From assembly GCF_021018895.1 (NCBI RefSeq), contig NC_079379.1, forward strand, positions 22,004,276-22,068,275: 64,000 bases of DNA, in the 5' to 3' direction. The notes beneath the pieces are model-generated. The model was not told where the DNA came from and searched no databases. It saw only the letters and a program-made list of their open reading frames with translations. The stretch is from Seriola aureovittata. Its lineage: Eukaryota; Chordata; Actinopteri; Carangiformes; Carangidae. The position numbers and the translations under genes were made by a program. Positions 12,166-25,825 of this stretch are shown one piece after another. How positions within the stretch are numbered: the stretch's first letter is position 1; every line of letters begins with the position of its first letter.

Positions 12166-14187
12166 GTATCATAAGGAAATCTTCAAAATTCAATATTTCG
12201 TTCACTCATTCCGTTACGGTCTCCGAGCAGCTGAGACACGTCGGCTATGAAATCTTTATCAACCCCGCTGAATTCATTTCATCCCTCACATAACTTCACT
12301 CAGGTATTCACACAAAGAACGCCAATCATAACAACAGAGGAAGAGACTGCGAGTGATATTTATCAATGAGTTCTCAGGTGCTGATTCTCTGGAGATGTTG
12401 TCATGTGTCGTGGCTCTCAAACAGCTCAAACCGGAATGTCACGGTGTTCGCCATCCGTCTGCAGCCAGAAGAGAGGACCGTCACAGAGCTGGAAGTGGGA
12501 AACAAAACACAAGAAAAGAAAAACAGCATGCACACTGTGCTTGTTTCAGTGGTGCACGCTTACATGTCTTTCTTTTGAAAACTCGTTAATGACTCGGAGG
12601 TTGAGGGCAGCTCTCGGTTCACGTGGCTGCATTTTCTTTCCTCCCTCATAAACCCGCCGCACAAACAAGATCTTTTGAGAAGAGCTGTGGTTAGTTAATT
12701 CGCACTCGCTGGTTCCGTCTCGCCAGCGTTCAGAGAGGGAGCTCATTTGAAGCTTCTCTTTGGCCGCTTATTACACCTGCTGATTGATTGCAGAGCCCTG
12801 TCAGGGTTTTTTTATTTGGTCTTCAAATGCAAAAATGTTTCTTTTCCAGGCTTGTTGGAAAAATTGTGCTGTAAGCTTGAAAAAGAAAAAGAAATTAAAA
12901 AAAATTCAACTGTTTGTAGTTGAAACACAGTCTCAGTCACAATCTCCCAACATATCAGAGCCTGAATGTTTTGAGGACAACGCCTGGTTGCAGGAGGAAA
13001 CTCTGTCTTGGCATGTTGCTAGGCGATGCATTAATATTAATGTTGTCTTTTCTGAGAATGTGTGCGCTCTCTTCCCCCCTCGGGATAAACTGAAGCTTAA
13101 AGATATCTCCATCTCACTGATACTTCTTTTTATCCTCGTTAAAACTCATATCAAAGGTTTTAATTACATTCTGCAAATGTAATGCTGCAGAGCTTTGTGG
13201 AAAAAATCACAATTGCCTTTTCAGTTTTTCTAGTTTGCACTGCTGATATGCTCGGCTCATTTCTGACCTATAGTAATTGAAAAAACGGGGATGACGTGGT
13301 GTATCTGGTTTATGTGGCGTTTGAACATGTAAACATGCTTATTTTTACCCGAATCTAATCTTCACATCTGACTCTGAACCGGGCTCCAAAAATCAAATAT
13401 GAAAAACATAAACTAAAAAAGCTAAAGCAGCATGATTTCCTCTGTTTTTAATCGTATTTGCTTTTCCATTTCAAAACGTTTCGCACAGGAGAAATAAATC
13501 TATGATGGAGTTCACTCCCTGCCTCACCCTTTCCCCCGCTGGGCCTTTAGCCCTGAGTCTTTGTCGTAGCCTCCGCCGCACCTCTCCGCTGCCCTCTCTG
13601 CAAAACCATTTTCCTGGCACTGAAACACAGATGTTATCCATCTGATTAAACGTTCAAGGTTACATCTCCAAATACATCAAAGTCTACCTCTCCCAAAAGA
13701 AGAAGCGTGACAGCCAATATTTTTGGTAGCCTGGAGGCGCAAGCTCCAGTGTCCTCCCTTTTTTTATTTTTTTATAGGCACATGAAAGAGACTCCAGCAC
13801 ATGTCATGCCTGTACAGGTAAATTGGTATCTCTGCTTAAAGTATCATGATGACTGAGCCGCAGCCACTAGGTGACATGAATGAAACTGAAGGAACATACC
13901 AATTTTTATACAAAAAAAAGCACAATTCAAAAGGTTTGTTTACTAGACCTGCAAGCTGAAATGATCAGCTGCCTTTCTGTTATGAATTCATCTCTGAGCT
14001 CAAACAGTGATAACCCCGTGACATCAGCAAGAGGTCATTTTACAGCTGTTATCACAGGCTGCAAGATACTGACCTTTATATGAAAAAGTGGTGAAGTTTC
14101 TCTTTACGTTATCTATCAAGAAAATAAAAACGCTGGTTACCTGGATTTTATTTTGTTGAATTTTTGAATAAAAAAGGAAATCACAAC

Positions 14188-14280
14188 ATTAAAGGAAAAG
14201 TTCAACATTTTTATGGAAAATAAACCAATTTGCATATTTTCCAGAAGTGAGATGAGAAGATTGAAACAATCTCATAAATT
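14188..14280 (+). repeat. Teleost dispersed repeat fragment (TTAAAGGAAAAGTTCAACAT type)
   Basis: The sequence CATTAAAGGAAAAGTTCAAC followed by AGATGAGAAGATTGA resembles the start of a widespread fish interspersed repeat that I recognise from teleost genomes. It directly abuts another repeat fragment at 14286. Confidence 0.5.
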
Positions 14281-14285
14281 GTTCT

Positions 14286-14510
14286 GGAACTAATGATTAT
14301 TTCCACAATCAACTGATCAGTCGATTACTTTCTTGGTAAATCTATTACTTGTTTGTCCATAAAGTGTCAAAGCCGGAGCTGACATATTCAGACGTCTTGT
14401 TTTAAATAAGACCATGCATGCAGAGCTCAAAGATATGTGGTTTAATATCACAGAGCACTAAGAAACCCAGGAAATATTCAAGAAGCTGAAATGTGTGAAT
14501 GTTTGGCTTT
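14286..14510 (+). mobile_element. hAT-like MITE fragment (AACTAATGATTATTT type)
   Basis: Opens with GGAACTAATGATTATTTCCA and continues with CAGTCGATTACTTTCTTGG, TTGTTTGTCCATAAAGTGTC and AGGAAATATTCAAGAAGCTG. This series is familiar from an abundant teleost non-autonomous DNA element. There is no coding capacity, and the superfamily label is from memory. Confidence 0.6.
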
Positions 14511-14909
14511 TAAATGTGGCTTTAATGATTAGTTGTTATTAAAATTGTGTTTATGTATGTTTAAGTAGGAAGGTAGAGATGGCAGGTGCCTAGCCTCTGT
14601 CCAGATTTCAAAACTACACCTACCAAAGCTGGTTCTTGGATATCACTGTGGTTGTCCAGAGCCAAAACTGAAACCTGTGCTCACTGACCCGGTAACCGGA
14701 GTTAGAGCCGGAGCCGCTCTACAGAAGCTGGTGGACAGAAACAGTTTCAGTGTGTAACTGTATTTGAGGTCTGAGGAAAACCTCGGCTGAGACGCTGAAG
14801 TATTCCTTTCTCTGATAACGGAGATAACAGTTAATTTAGCACCTGCGCTACAGCCCTGCATATCTGCTGCCTGTCATCCCCTGACTCATTACTTTTCTTC
14901 TTCTTGTAG

Positions 14910-15028
14910 AGATCGAAAAAATCCAGAAAGATGAGGGGAAGGAGGAGGAGAAGTTCATCGACGTCGTCATCAACAAGAACATGAAACTGGGCCAGAAAGT
15001 TTTAATACCAGTCAAGCAGTTTCCTAAA
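14910..15028 (+). CDS. khdrbs3: khdrbs3 coding exon 2: end of QUA1 and start of KH domain
   Basis: This 119-nt exon starts after a pyrimidine-rich acceptor (...TTCTTGTAG) and ends at the donor AAA|GTAAGT. It encodes 40 residues, from [16 protein letters not shown] through [11 protein letters not shown]. The first base of the first Glu codon must come from the missing exon 1 (intron phase 1), and the exon ends in phase 0. An alternative AG acceptor lies 2 bases downstream but would not join to the family's reading frame. The acidic/Lys stretch followed by [15 protein letters not shown] is the linker from QUA1 into the first KH strand, and it matches KHDRBS3 better than KHDRBS1 or KHDRBS2. The previous exon is not in this window. 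Confidence 0.96.
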
Positions 15029-18000
15029 GTAAGTGCTATAGTATCACCAACCAACCAACCACCACCAGAGACTTCTCCAAGAATGTGATCTGCGCCGATA
15101 GAGAATTTTAGATCGTGTTATTTATAGATAATGAAACCAACTACAGTTGCTCTGGTTTTGATTTAAATTCCTTACAACAGCCACTTGACACTTTTTGTTG
15201 ATGCTTTATGTTATTAGATGTAGCGTATCTGGAAGGCGGCATACAGGCGGAGTGTTGGCTGACAGAACTGGGGTAGGACTATATTAGGGATGTTACTTCC
15301 TGTCTGAAGAGTTGTGTAAGCTTCTGAGATGTTACAGCTGTAATTCTCACTCCTCCGCCCTCATATACACACCTCTCCATTACCCTGACCTTGGTCAATG
15401 ACGCTCTGATGTCTCGGTATATTAATTTGTCAATGAATATTTATGAATAGAAGATTCAAAAGGAATTTTTGTCACAGTGGATTTCATTTCATACACGCTA
15501 GATACATGTACTTGTAGGTCTGTTTCTCAAAAGAATTAATAGCTTGTAAGGTGACAGTGTTTGCAATGGAGTCATAGACGGCCAGCTCCACAGTGACCTC
15601 CATGTGAAGCCGCTCTGAGCGATAATGCAGTTGCCACATCGGAGAGCACTTCAGCCTCGCCCGCCGCCACAAGGAGCCTTCACCGGCAGCAGCGGTTTTA
15701 TTGGCGCCACGCGCTCGGTGCATGACAGGGATTTCCCGCTGGGAGCGCGACGGGGAGGCTGATGTAAAAGTGAGAGGGCTGCTCTTACACCATCACTCAA
15801 GTTTTCACCTCAGCCCTCCAGGGGGAAGGACAGCGGTAACCTGGAGTGAGTGGATGGAGAGGACAGCAGGGAGGAAACACAGCACAGGAGTCAAATACTG
15901 AACCAATTACACTCCAAAGGTTATACTGAGGTTTAGTTTCTCTATACTTCTCTGATCAGTTAATGACATGCACAGTAAAATAATACCAAAGTCAATTTCC
16001 TGGGTGTAAAAATCAGCAATGTACCAGGTTTTATATTAGTCCACACTCAGCGTGACCCACCGTAGAGTCGTATCAGCTCTGTGACAAACGCATCCTCAGT
16101 CAGGACTCTTTGATGTCAAATACATAAGAAAGAAAACTAATTTTGAATTTTACTTTGTTTCATGTTCCCTGCATCCCTGCCTTATGCCCATGAGCATTTA
16201 TTTGGTGACTGACTCTGCAGTCACCTCAGTGGCTTTTTGAAGCTGCACAAACTGCACACCTCTAACATCAGCATGCAACATTCGCAGCGCGTACAACGTT
16301 CTCCTTCTTCATGTAGTGCGTTAGCTCGCTAAGATTTGCTAATAAGCACTAAAGGCAATGCACAGCTAAAGCTGATGGGGATGTAATTTAGTTTTTTTTG
16401 TTGGTCATAACCCAAAGTAATGATAAAATTTAAATTTTGATAAAAAAGTCAGGAGGTTGTCAAAGTTATTCCAAGTTATCCCGAGGGGACCGTTAATGCT
16501 TGGAGTGAGTCCCGAAACCTGTAGATTAGTTAGCATTTTAGCACTTGTGGTTCCTTCTTTCCTGAGTCTCTGGGGTTTTTTTGGATCATTTTTCTGATCA
16601 GTTTTTTAAAAAAATAAAAAAATTTATTTTCTACAACAATCCAAAAGCCAGTGTAAAAATCCCACTGGTTTTTTTGTCAAGGGGAACCAGGGTGATGCTA
16701 ACTTCCGGCTTGGCCTACAAAAATACATCAACGCTGCAGCACTTTATAGTTGTTGAGACACTTCAGTCTGGAGCACCCACAGATTCACGCTGCTAGCTAA
16801 AAGTGTCTAAACATACATGTAAACCACTTTGTGAATGTTCCAGCTATATATAACTAAACTGTTGGACTGCCAGACACCGTAACTTTCAGATTTCATTTGT
16901 ATTCTTTACTGTGTGTTTTCTACAAGTGTCGTTTTTTGAAAATGACCAAATTGACAAACAAAAAACAGTCAAATCTATCAATACATACTGTATATTACAT
17001 GTTGACATTCATGTAAATTTCTGCTAGCAGTCAATGTGCTAGCATCTTACTAGCTAAAGATTTTTAGTCGCTAGTTTCTGTCTCCATTGTTCAAACTTGA
17101 TTTCAGTGTCTGTATTTCAGTGTGTAGTTACGACCTTGACGACCTTTTTGTGTGAATTTTGAGCAGACTCATTAATCACCATGTGATGACATGCACTCCA
17201 CTGACTGAGCTGAAATCTCTTCTACAAAATAATATGGGCGAACGCTGAGTGTGTACTGCCTATGTATGCGGTGTCATCTGGAGGCTGATCTGAGTCTCCC
17301 AGGTTCACAGCTAAACAGATTTGCTCTGACAGCTTTGATAAGTAGAGCCACTAATACGCTGTTTAGAGCTCCAACAAGCCACCGAAGGAAGACAAATTCA
17401 ATTTGTTCTGTCTGACAGGTAGCAATGGCAAGAGTGATTGGTTTGACTTGAATGGGTTTTCTTCTGAGCCGCGAGCATCACCTTTTGGCTTCTGGCATTG
17501 AAATGGCACGACCATTTTCCAAATAGCCATTTAGGAGCACATGCAGAGAGGTTAAATCCATCCTCTGCAAACAAAGCTTTTTATCAAAATGAAGTGGGCG
17601 AGGACGCGACGCTGCAAGTCCCGCGCTGCTGATCCTCAGTGATAAAATAGAGCTGCTCCTCGGCGATGATTTTTAATACCCAACACCGATGAATTCCTGG
17701 ACTTTCTAAGAGTGATGATTTTTATAGTGTTAGTACAGTGTTCTGTTGTGAAAAGGACACTTCAATACTACTTCCTTTGTTATCATTTATGTCTCATAAA
17801 GACTCAGTCAACAGCTCTCTTGGAGGAAGGTTTAATTGAAAGCTCGTCTACAGAAATAGAGAGAGATTTACATGATTTTACCAACATGACACAGCGTCAC
17901 ACCTACTCAGGCAACTAAAAATATCCCACCTTTTGAACAAGGATGCGCTATCAGTGCTCATCTGTACAATTGCTAGATCTGGTGTCTCAGAAAAGCATCT

Positions 18001-20886
18001 TTTGGCAGAAGGCACTGTGGGCCATTAGCGAGGCGTAAGGAGTCCCACTGGTTTATTTCCAGTTCAGACTGTGGCTTTTTCTGTCTGCGCTGGGAGCGGT
18101 GATTTATCCTTCTGCTGTGGTTCCTGTCCTGCTGTCCTCAGCACAATCACCGCGCTGGCTCTCTGTGAGCACATACCTTTTGCCAGACTCGCAGTAATAC
18201 ATTCAGCACACGATAAAAAGATCTCAGACGTGCCCCCCCCCCCCCTCGCACCCCCTTCAAGTTAAGTGTGATTAATCATGCATTCTTTCTCTACTTCTGT
18301 CCGCTGTCTTTCTCTGTAATCATCCACATGACATTTTTCTTTTCTTTTAACAGACAACCAGGATATGGTGCAACATTTTAAACCCCGTTTTTATATCATT
18401 TCATGTCATTTCCTCTTTTTCATATTTTATTTGTATCACTTTTTTTTTTTTTTTTTTGCACCACTAACACCACAGCAGCGCAGCAGGCAACAACCTGTAA
18501 TTAAACACATCAGCTTTTATTCTGGTGATTACAGGCAGCAGCAGCAGCAGCAGCAGCAGCACCATCACCATCACAATCCTCTCACACAGTCTAATGACAT
18601 GAACCAGTGCAGGAGCCCAGGCAGGTTTTTGTAAGTCACATAATCCCTCGTGATAAGTAAAGCATTAGCAAAAACCCCAAAGCATCAATCACAGTGGGAG
18701 CCAGATGGATTTTGATATGTGATAAACAGCAGGGATTATAGTTATGTGATCAGTCATATATTTGGACTGTCCATATGAGGAGGTGTGTGTGTGTGCGTGC
18801 CTCTGCAAATCTATTGACTGGTCTCTGATGTGTTTAAATGTCCAGATTAAGACTTCTGTCTGACATTTACTGGCATTATTCAAATAAACACAAAGCAGAT
18901 CCCCATGATCTCTCTTTAAATAGTCAAGAACTTAAAATGGTGTCAAACAAATGCCATTAAACCAATACCTATATCACTATATTATCTATAATAGAGTCTG
19001 TAGTGGCTCAGAAGAGTCTATGTCTCATATTAGAACAAGTTGTAAAAACTTGGCCACATAAAGCAGCTACTGTACAGAGCCTGGGAATTCAAACGAGCCA
19101 CAGGACCCCTGTTAACAATCTGTTTCTCCACTTCGAAACATTACAAGTCCTCAGGTTTGCTATGTGGTGATTTGATTAAACAAATGAATTTAGGAATATA
19201 CAACATTTAAACACAATCAGCTGCAATAATGAACATCAAGCCGAGAGTTAAGACTTAGACCAGGGCCTCAAGATCAAACCCTGTCTCCAGGAAACGATGT
19301 TTATAGAAATGTATACGGTTAATTCATTTTGAGAGAAGTATAATAGCGCCTGAAATATGTTTTAATAACATCATAACGAGACATTTTTAAAGAACATACT
19401 GCAAATGCAAAGTCTCGAAATGTGGATACATTTGTTTTCTGTACAATATCCCAACACAATATCTGCCTATTTCTTTTTCTCACTTTTAGGCACTCACAGC
19501 AAAAACGGTGAACTAGGTTTACCACCAAAAACATTAGGGGTGGGTGATCTTACGATATTGTATCATGGACGATCTTACTTTGGCACATGATCTTCTTTCA
19601 TGATCATCATACAAATCACATCATTAAAAGGTGCGATATTTAGATAATTAAATTTCAGTCACTGCTAACTGTTAAACAGCGAGCCCGCCGACTGCAGTCC
19701 GGTAGAGCCACAGTCCACCTGCGGGACAACAGATCTGCCCACAGGTAGGGAAACACGAAGCAGGGCAGCGACTGAACTTTCAAATTAAAATACCTACATA
19801 TATCACCTCACAATTACAATGCCATGCTGAGGTTTAGCAGGCAGAATGTTTACCATGCTAACCATCTTATTTTAGAGTGTTAGCATGCTAACATTTTTTA
19901 ATTAACATAAACACCATGTAAAGCTGAAGCTGCTAGTGTTGTTATTAGTTTTACATGTATTTGATCTTAAACCTGTAGCATTAGACAAATTAAACCTTTT
20001 ATCTGATGATGGTGCAAGATAGAAATTAAGGTGATCACCAAGTTATTACAATTTTGTGCCAAACTCCCACAATTACACAGACATTTCACTCTGTGTGATT
20101 GGTCGTTACACAATTTATAAAACAGAGGACAGCAGTGCGGGCAGAGAATAGCTGGAAACATCGGAAAAGAAGTGTCGGAAAGATACGAATCACAACTTCC
20201 AGTCGTGATTTTCACAATAAAATCAGAGCAGAAACAAGATGCAGATTTATGATTCAGATTTTAGATTGTGATTCTACCCAGAAAACATTGTCACATGACC
20301 TCCCGGCCAGTTCGGCCACCTGTAGCTCACACTGACTTGAAGCACAAGAGACGACGTGAACCACGACCTTTTTCTAATCTTTACTCCAAAGTGTTCCACA
20401 ACAACCACAACCCTCAGAAAAGTATTTTTATACACATGTTGTACATGTTGCCAGTCAACATAATCCAGGCAGCAATTACCTTTCTCATCAAAACATAATT
20501 GACAAAACAAATTAGTTTGGATATATGTAAATGGAAGCTATAGGAGACAGCAACGTAAGATCAGGTGATGCAGTAGCATCCACATTAAGATCCTTATCAT
20601 GTGAGCTGTGATGCTTTCGAGGAAAATTTTACCATATTCTTAAATAAAATTACAATTAATGAAATTACCACAAACCACCTATGGCTTGTGTGGGGCCCTG
20701 TGGGGATGTGAGGCCCCGGGGGATTTGCCTGTTGCTTTGTATGGAGTCCAAGACCTTCATGTTTCTAGCAGCATTTATTTAATATTTCTAGATGAAACAT
20801 CTTCTCCTCTTTTTTTTCTCCCCCTCCCAAGTATTTTTTGGAGTGTTTTTAGTTACGGTTACAGACAGCTGTAGAAAAACAACAGG

Positions 20887-20918
<32 letters not shown>

Positions 20919-23900
20919 TGTGGCCAGATTTGAACTGCAGACGTTACAGTCTTAACCCTTAAGCTGCGGAGGCACCTCAAACTTTAACTCATTAACTCCG
21001 TGTGTGCAGCAAAACATTTTCATCATTTTGCATAAAATCAGAAAAGAGAAAACAGACGTGTTACTAAACTATAGGTTTAAAACAGAATGGACGTTACTCC
21101 AAATTAAAATTAATTAAGACAATTTAGGAACATAAATCAGTAGAAAAAACACTCTGCTAATCAACATTGCACATTTTTACATTGTGTGTTCATTTACTGT
21201 ATTTTTCTGACGGAATGATTTAATTAAAAACTTGCCCACAGGTCAGTAATTGGATTAGCTCGCACTGTTTACAAAATCTGACATAATTAAATTCTCAAAT
21301 TGATAAAGTAATCTTTAATTAAGAAAGATTTAGTTACTTCAGGTGATACAGCGCGTTTCTCATTCAACAAATTCCATTTTTTATTATATCGTAAACTGTC
21401 TGCTGAAGACAAAGTCGCAGCTAAAAAGGGCATTTGTTCTGTCGACAGTTCACTAATAAGCCAGACTGTAATTTCATCTCTGATTTCACTGAAACTCGGT
21501 TTGCAAACAGAACATTTCTATCTGCATGAAGTTCTGTTCCACAGTCTGTCTGACATTTCCTGTAAATTTCCCCCCGTTGTGATGCCCTGATGCACAGTTG
21601 CTGTAGCTTCTACACTGTAATATTGAAAGCTGCACAGTAGCACTTTGTTCTCGATCAGGAAAAAAAACAAAAACAAAGCTTTCCTCCTTGTTTGAGCATT
21701 TTTTTATTCTATCCATCCGGCGCTGGGGAGGACTGAGATATCCACACAAACGTCCCAGACACCATGTCCGATACTTAACCTGTCAGAGGGAACGGGTGCA
21801 CGGAAGCTGTAGTAACACGGAGAGATGTCGGCTGTGTGATCTGTGCTCTGCAAATCATTGTTCAAGAGATGGCACAGCTCAGTGATCAAGGCTCTATCCA
21901 GGTGGAAATGATGGATGCGCAGGACATCGGTTAAACTCAGCACATTTAAAACATTTCCTGACACCCTCTGTTCGCCCCGGCAGCGTTGTCTCCTTTGATG
22001 ATCCTTTTGTAAACTTGAATACATTAGAGGCAGGATACATTTTTGTTTGCTTAGATAACTTTAAATTGAATCTCCCTGACCCAACCATTCATGTCCTATT
22101 GAGTATATTTGTTAATTATGGTATAGATTACAGTAGAGGGATTGTAATCTTTTGAAGGACTGAATGGAAACACGTTAGCATAAATGCTCTAGTTTTAGTT
22201 TGACATGTTCATCAGTCCAAGGTCAGGACTTTGCGGGGCGCCACTCACTCCCATTTGCAAGTGCAGGGCTGGAATTAGCACAGTGGGTCTTGAATAGGTT
22301 CCTGCATGATCACATGCAGTCACAGGGCCGTGTGTAATTATAAAAGCTGTAGGAAAATACAGTAGCAGAGAGCTGCTGGAGTTCAGCATGGCCAGGATAT
22401 AAAAAAAACCCCAAGACAGTCAGTTACTGCATTAGAGCGAATCACTGAAGCTCACCTCTCAAATCCCTCACCCAGGAATTGTTAGGAGCCTCCTAATAAG
22501 CACTCGCTTTCTGAACAAAAGGCAGCAGAGCTATAGGAGAGGTGTGTAGAACAAAACTGGCTGTTTTCTTACCTCCTGCTAGCTAATTGATGACCTAGAT
22601 AGTTGAGGGAGACAGCTGTATTACTCACTGTTAAAGGAAAACATGGCGAGGGGGGAGAAACGTATCGGCCTCCTTTTGTCTCTCTGACCATCTCCAGCTG
22701 CCGGTGGACTTGTGTTGAGCCCCGTCTTAAAGGTTGTACGACTTTGATGTGTGTCTGCACGCGACACGCCTCGACACAGGAATACATAACATTTGGGTTT
22801 TTATAGCTAAAAGAAAAACAAAAAAACGGTGACCTTGTGAGGCAGTCTTGCGCCGGGGGACAGCAGAGCGCCAGATGTGGTCGAGTTCGATGTTAGCTCA
22901 AACAAACAAACAGCATCATGATAATACTGATAATGTCTGCGCAAATATTGCAACAGATGTGTGAAATGTTGTGAACAGATACCAGGAAGTAAAGTGCTCC
23001 GGTTGATTTGACCTAAACTGCTCTAGATATCAAAGACTAAACAAATTTTGTTTTTAGTTTCACAGTTTCAGTTCGATTTAATGTCTAAAATCTCTTTAAA
23101 CAGCGTCTTCTCACTGTCCAGCTGCCAACGTCCAGATGAACCTCAGAGCTTCTGCTCTATTCATCAGGAGTCACCTTGTTCTTGTTTCTGTGTGCGCTCA
23201 GCAATTAAGCTTCAGGAAAAAGCAAAGCTGCGTTTTGCAGACATTTTTTTTTGACCCAGTTTTACGCCTCTCAGGCAGCAACATCCAGGCTTCCATATCT
23301 CAGTGCTGGAGGTTGTAGGTGCAGCCTGAGATGAAGGCCGTCGGCACCACCACAGGCTATAAGAAGTACTGCCGCCTCCTCCTGCATGTTATTAGGGTAA
23401 AAAAAAAAGATAGTGCAGTATATAATATATTAAATATATGCATTAGTATGTATTAGTATAAACGCATTTTTAATTATCATACAACTATAAAAAGCATAAG
23501 AAGAAAATTTCATAATAATTTGCAAGACTAAATGTAACAAACGATTCACTTTTATTTCTCCTGCTTTTCCTTCTCTGATTGAAAAACCTCTGACTTCATT
23601 GTTTCCTCTGCAGCTCTGAAAACCTCCGACCTTGTTACTGTCCATGCTTGTGAATTTAATGCTAACTTTATGCTAACTTTATGCAAAGTGAATATAACAG
23701 TAACTGAAAAGGCGACACAGTGAACCTGGGTGAAGACCCCTCAGAAAATTCTAGTTCAAGAAGTGGACGGGAAAAACTGCTGATAAGTTTCCATCGGCTT
23801 CAGTCACTCCAGTCTTGTGTGTGTGTGTGTGTGTGATTGACACGAGAAATGTCTTTGCTCTTTATCTCAAACACACAGATTCTGATTGATCCGCGCTCTC

Positions 23901-25022
23901 CCTCTCTGTTGCAGTTTAACTTTGTTGGCAAACTCCTCGGGCCACGCGGGAACTCGTTAAAGAGACTACAGGAGGACACTCTCACAAAGATGTCAATTCT
24001 CGGAAAAGGATCCATGAGAGACAAAGAAAAGGTAACACTCCAGTCCTGTTATTTCAATTTTTATTCCCGCTCTCCTGGCTCCTTTGACTCCTTTTACTTC
24101 CACATCATTTTGATTGTTTTTATCTCTGTCTGCTGCAGCAGGTCCTTCACGTGGTGTGAAGTCAAAGTGGGCGGGACCAACTTTTTAAAGTTTAGACAGA
24201 GATTTTAATGTAAGAGGTCCAATGAAAATCCAACTTCAATTGTTGAACTGTTTCTAATCAGTGTTAGAATCATTAAACGTGAGCCTCTCTGTTCATGAAG
24301 CTGTGAATTAGGCCTGCATCTTATTATTATTATTATTATTATAATTATTCAATTAATCTACTAAATATTTCCCCAAGTAACTAATAACTCAGTGTGATGT
24401 CTGTGAATCTCATGTTTTGTCGGACCAACTTTTGAAAATGCAAAAATATTCAGTTTACTATCAGATAAAAGGAAGAAATATTTGCTATTTTTGCATAAAA
24501 TTATATGGACTGCTCATTGTACTGCCTTTTTTAATTATTATTATTTCTTTATATGCAAACATGTTTATTTGTTTGATAGTTGTCTCTCATCTTGAATCAG
24601 ATGTGAGAGATTCACCCGCAGGAACCGGAACTGCATTTGACTGACAGCTTTTTTTTTTTTGAAAAACAGCTTCAATCTTGAAAACAGATTTCAAAAGTTT
24701 ATGGAAATGTGAAAGGATTGCCAAACATGTCTGCCGTCTTCCAAAAGTCAGTTTTCTCTCATAGTAAACAAAAACACGCAGTCAGATCAAGACAACGCTG
24801 TCTAGGTTTGTGGTTTTATTTCTCATATGAACTCTGACACAGGCGGGAAGAATACACCTCATAATGAAAAGGCTTTATGAGTGGAAGTTTTAAACACAAC
24901 CCAGTCTTCTATCATCCCTGATCATGTTGGTACATAAAGAGAGGAAATAAACGGCCCTTTAGCAGCAGGATTGATTTCAGACTGGACTGGTTAACTGGGA
25001 ATAAATCGACTTCACTTAGCTC

Positions 25023-25100
<78 letters not shown>

Positions 25101-25789
25101 GTCAGGGGTGATTTGTCGGCGGCGATGATTTTTCCCCATCATACAGCACATTCTTTTTGATTACCGTGATCAATAGTCTTTGATGGTCGACTCCTCTCTC
25201 GAGCACCGAGAGAAAAAAGATCTGTCACAGAGATGTGCTGACCTCGACAGCCCTTACCTGTCTTGCGTAAACCCGCTGCGGGATTTATGACTGACAGCTT
25301 TCTCCATGCAGCGCTGCTTCCTCTTTTTTAAAGGTGGGGAGAGGGATGGGTGTTGGGGGGGGGGGGGAATACACCCTCACTACAAAACTACTTCTTCATC
25401 TTCAGCTGCTGATGCTGACTTTCTGTTTTCAGCTGCACAGCATGTGTCATTGTCGCACTTAAAAAAAAAAAATCCCTGGTGTAGGTCAGGCAGCCGGGCC
25501 GCTGCAGAGCCAGAAGACAGACCTGCACACACTGTGCTGTGTTACACACTGCGAAGGAGGTAATGTACAGGTTTCATCCTGCTGAAGACGTTAGATGGAG
25601 ATCTAAATTGCAGTCTTGCTCCTCAGATGTTACAGTGAAACAGACGCGTCGGAGGATGAAACTGTACAACGTTCAGTCTGTTCCCTTTTTTAAGCTCTTA
25701 CATATGGTGGAGACACTGCAAAGAGCCGAGGTAATTGCTCAAATATTTGCTGCTGCGGGACCTTGATCTTGTGTTGACAGGAATGTGAG

Positions 25790-25825
<36 letters not shown>

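Larger units (their letters stand above)
1..14909 (+). other. Non-coding sequence: 3' part of khdrbs3 intron 1 (inferred)
   Basis: No coding exon is supported here. The KHDRBS3 first exon (mammalian MEEKYLPELMAEKDSL-type sequence) was looked for by eye and not seen, so this stretch should be intronic. An unseen alternative promoter or first exon cannot be excluded. It holds microsatellites (4189, 4432, 4803, 4990 and 5865), a short MITE derivative (8208), a pair of inverted related repeats (about 11195 and 12035) and two adjacent teleost-type repeat fragments (about 14188 and 14286). A GC-richer patch lies at about 7360-7560. The remainder is AT-rich unique-looking sequence in which I see no feature. 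Confidence 0.75.
15029..23914 (+). other. khdrbs3 intron 2
   Basis: An 8,886-bp GT-AG intron in phase 0. It contains two diverged copies of a dispersed repeat (about 16270 and 19805), a hAT-like MITE fragment (about 19535), a (CAG)n tract (18535), a polyC tract near 18234, a (GA)n tract (20891) and a (TG)n tract (23816). No open frame here resembles a known protein. The rest shows nothing I can name. Confidence 0.9.

Noticed and set aside
12353..12651. Three overlapping open frames in all plus-strand phases
   Set aside because: Open in three frames at once indicates stop-poor composition and not coding. None resembles the missing khdrbs3 first exon.
18365..18634. Open frame with polyglutamine and polyhistidine
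   Set aside because: It is produced by the intronic CAG and CAC microsatellite. It begins after a T run and has no splice or homology support.
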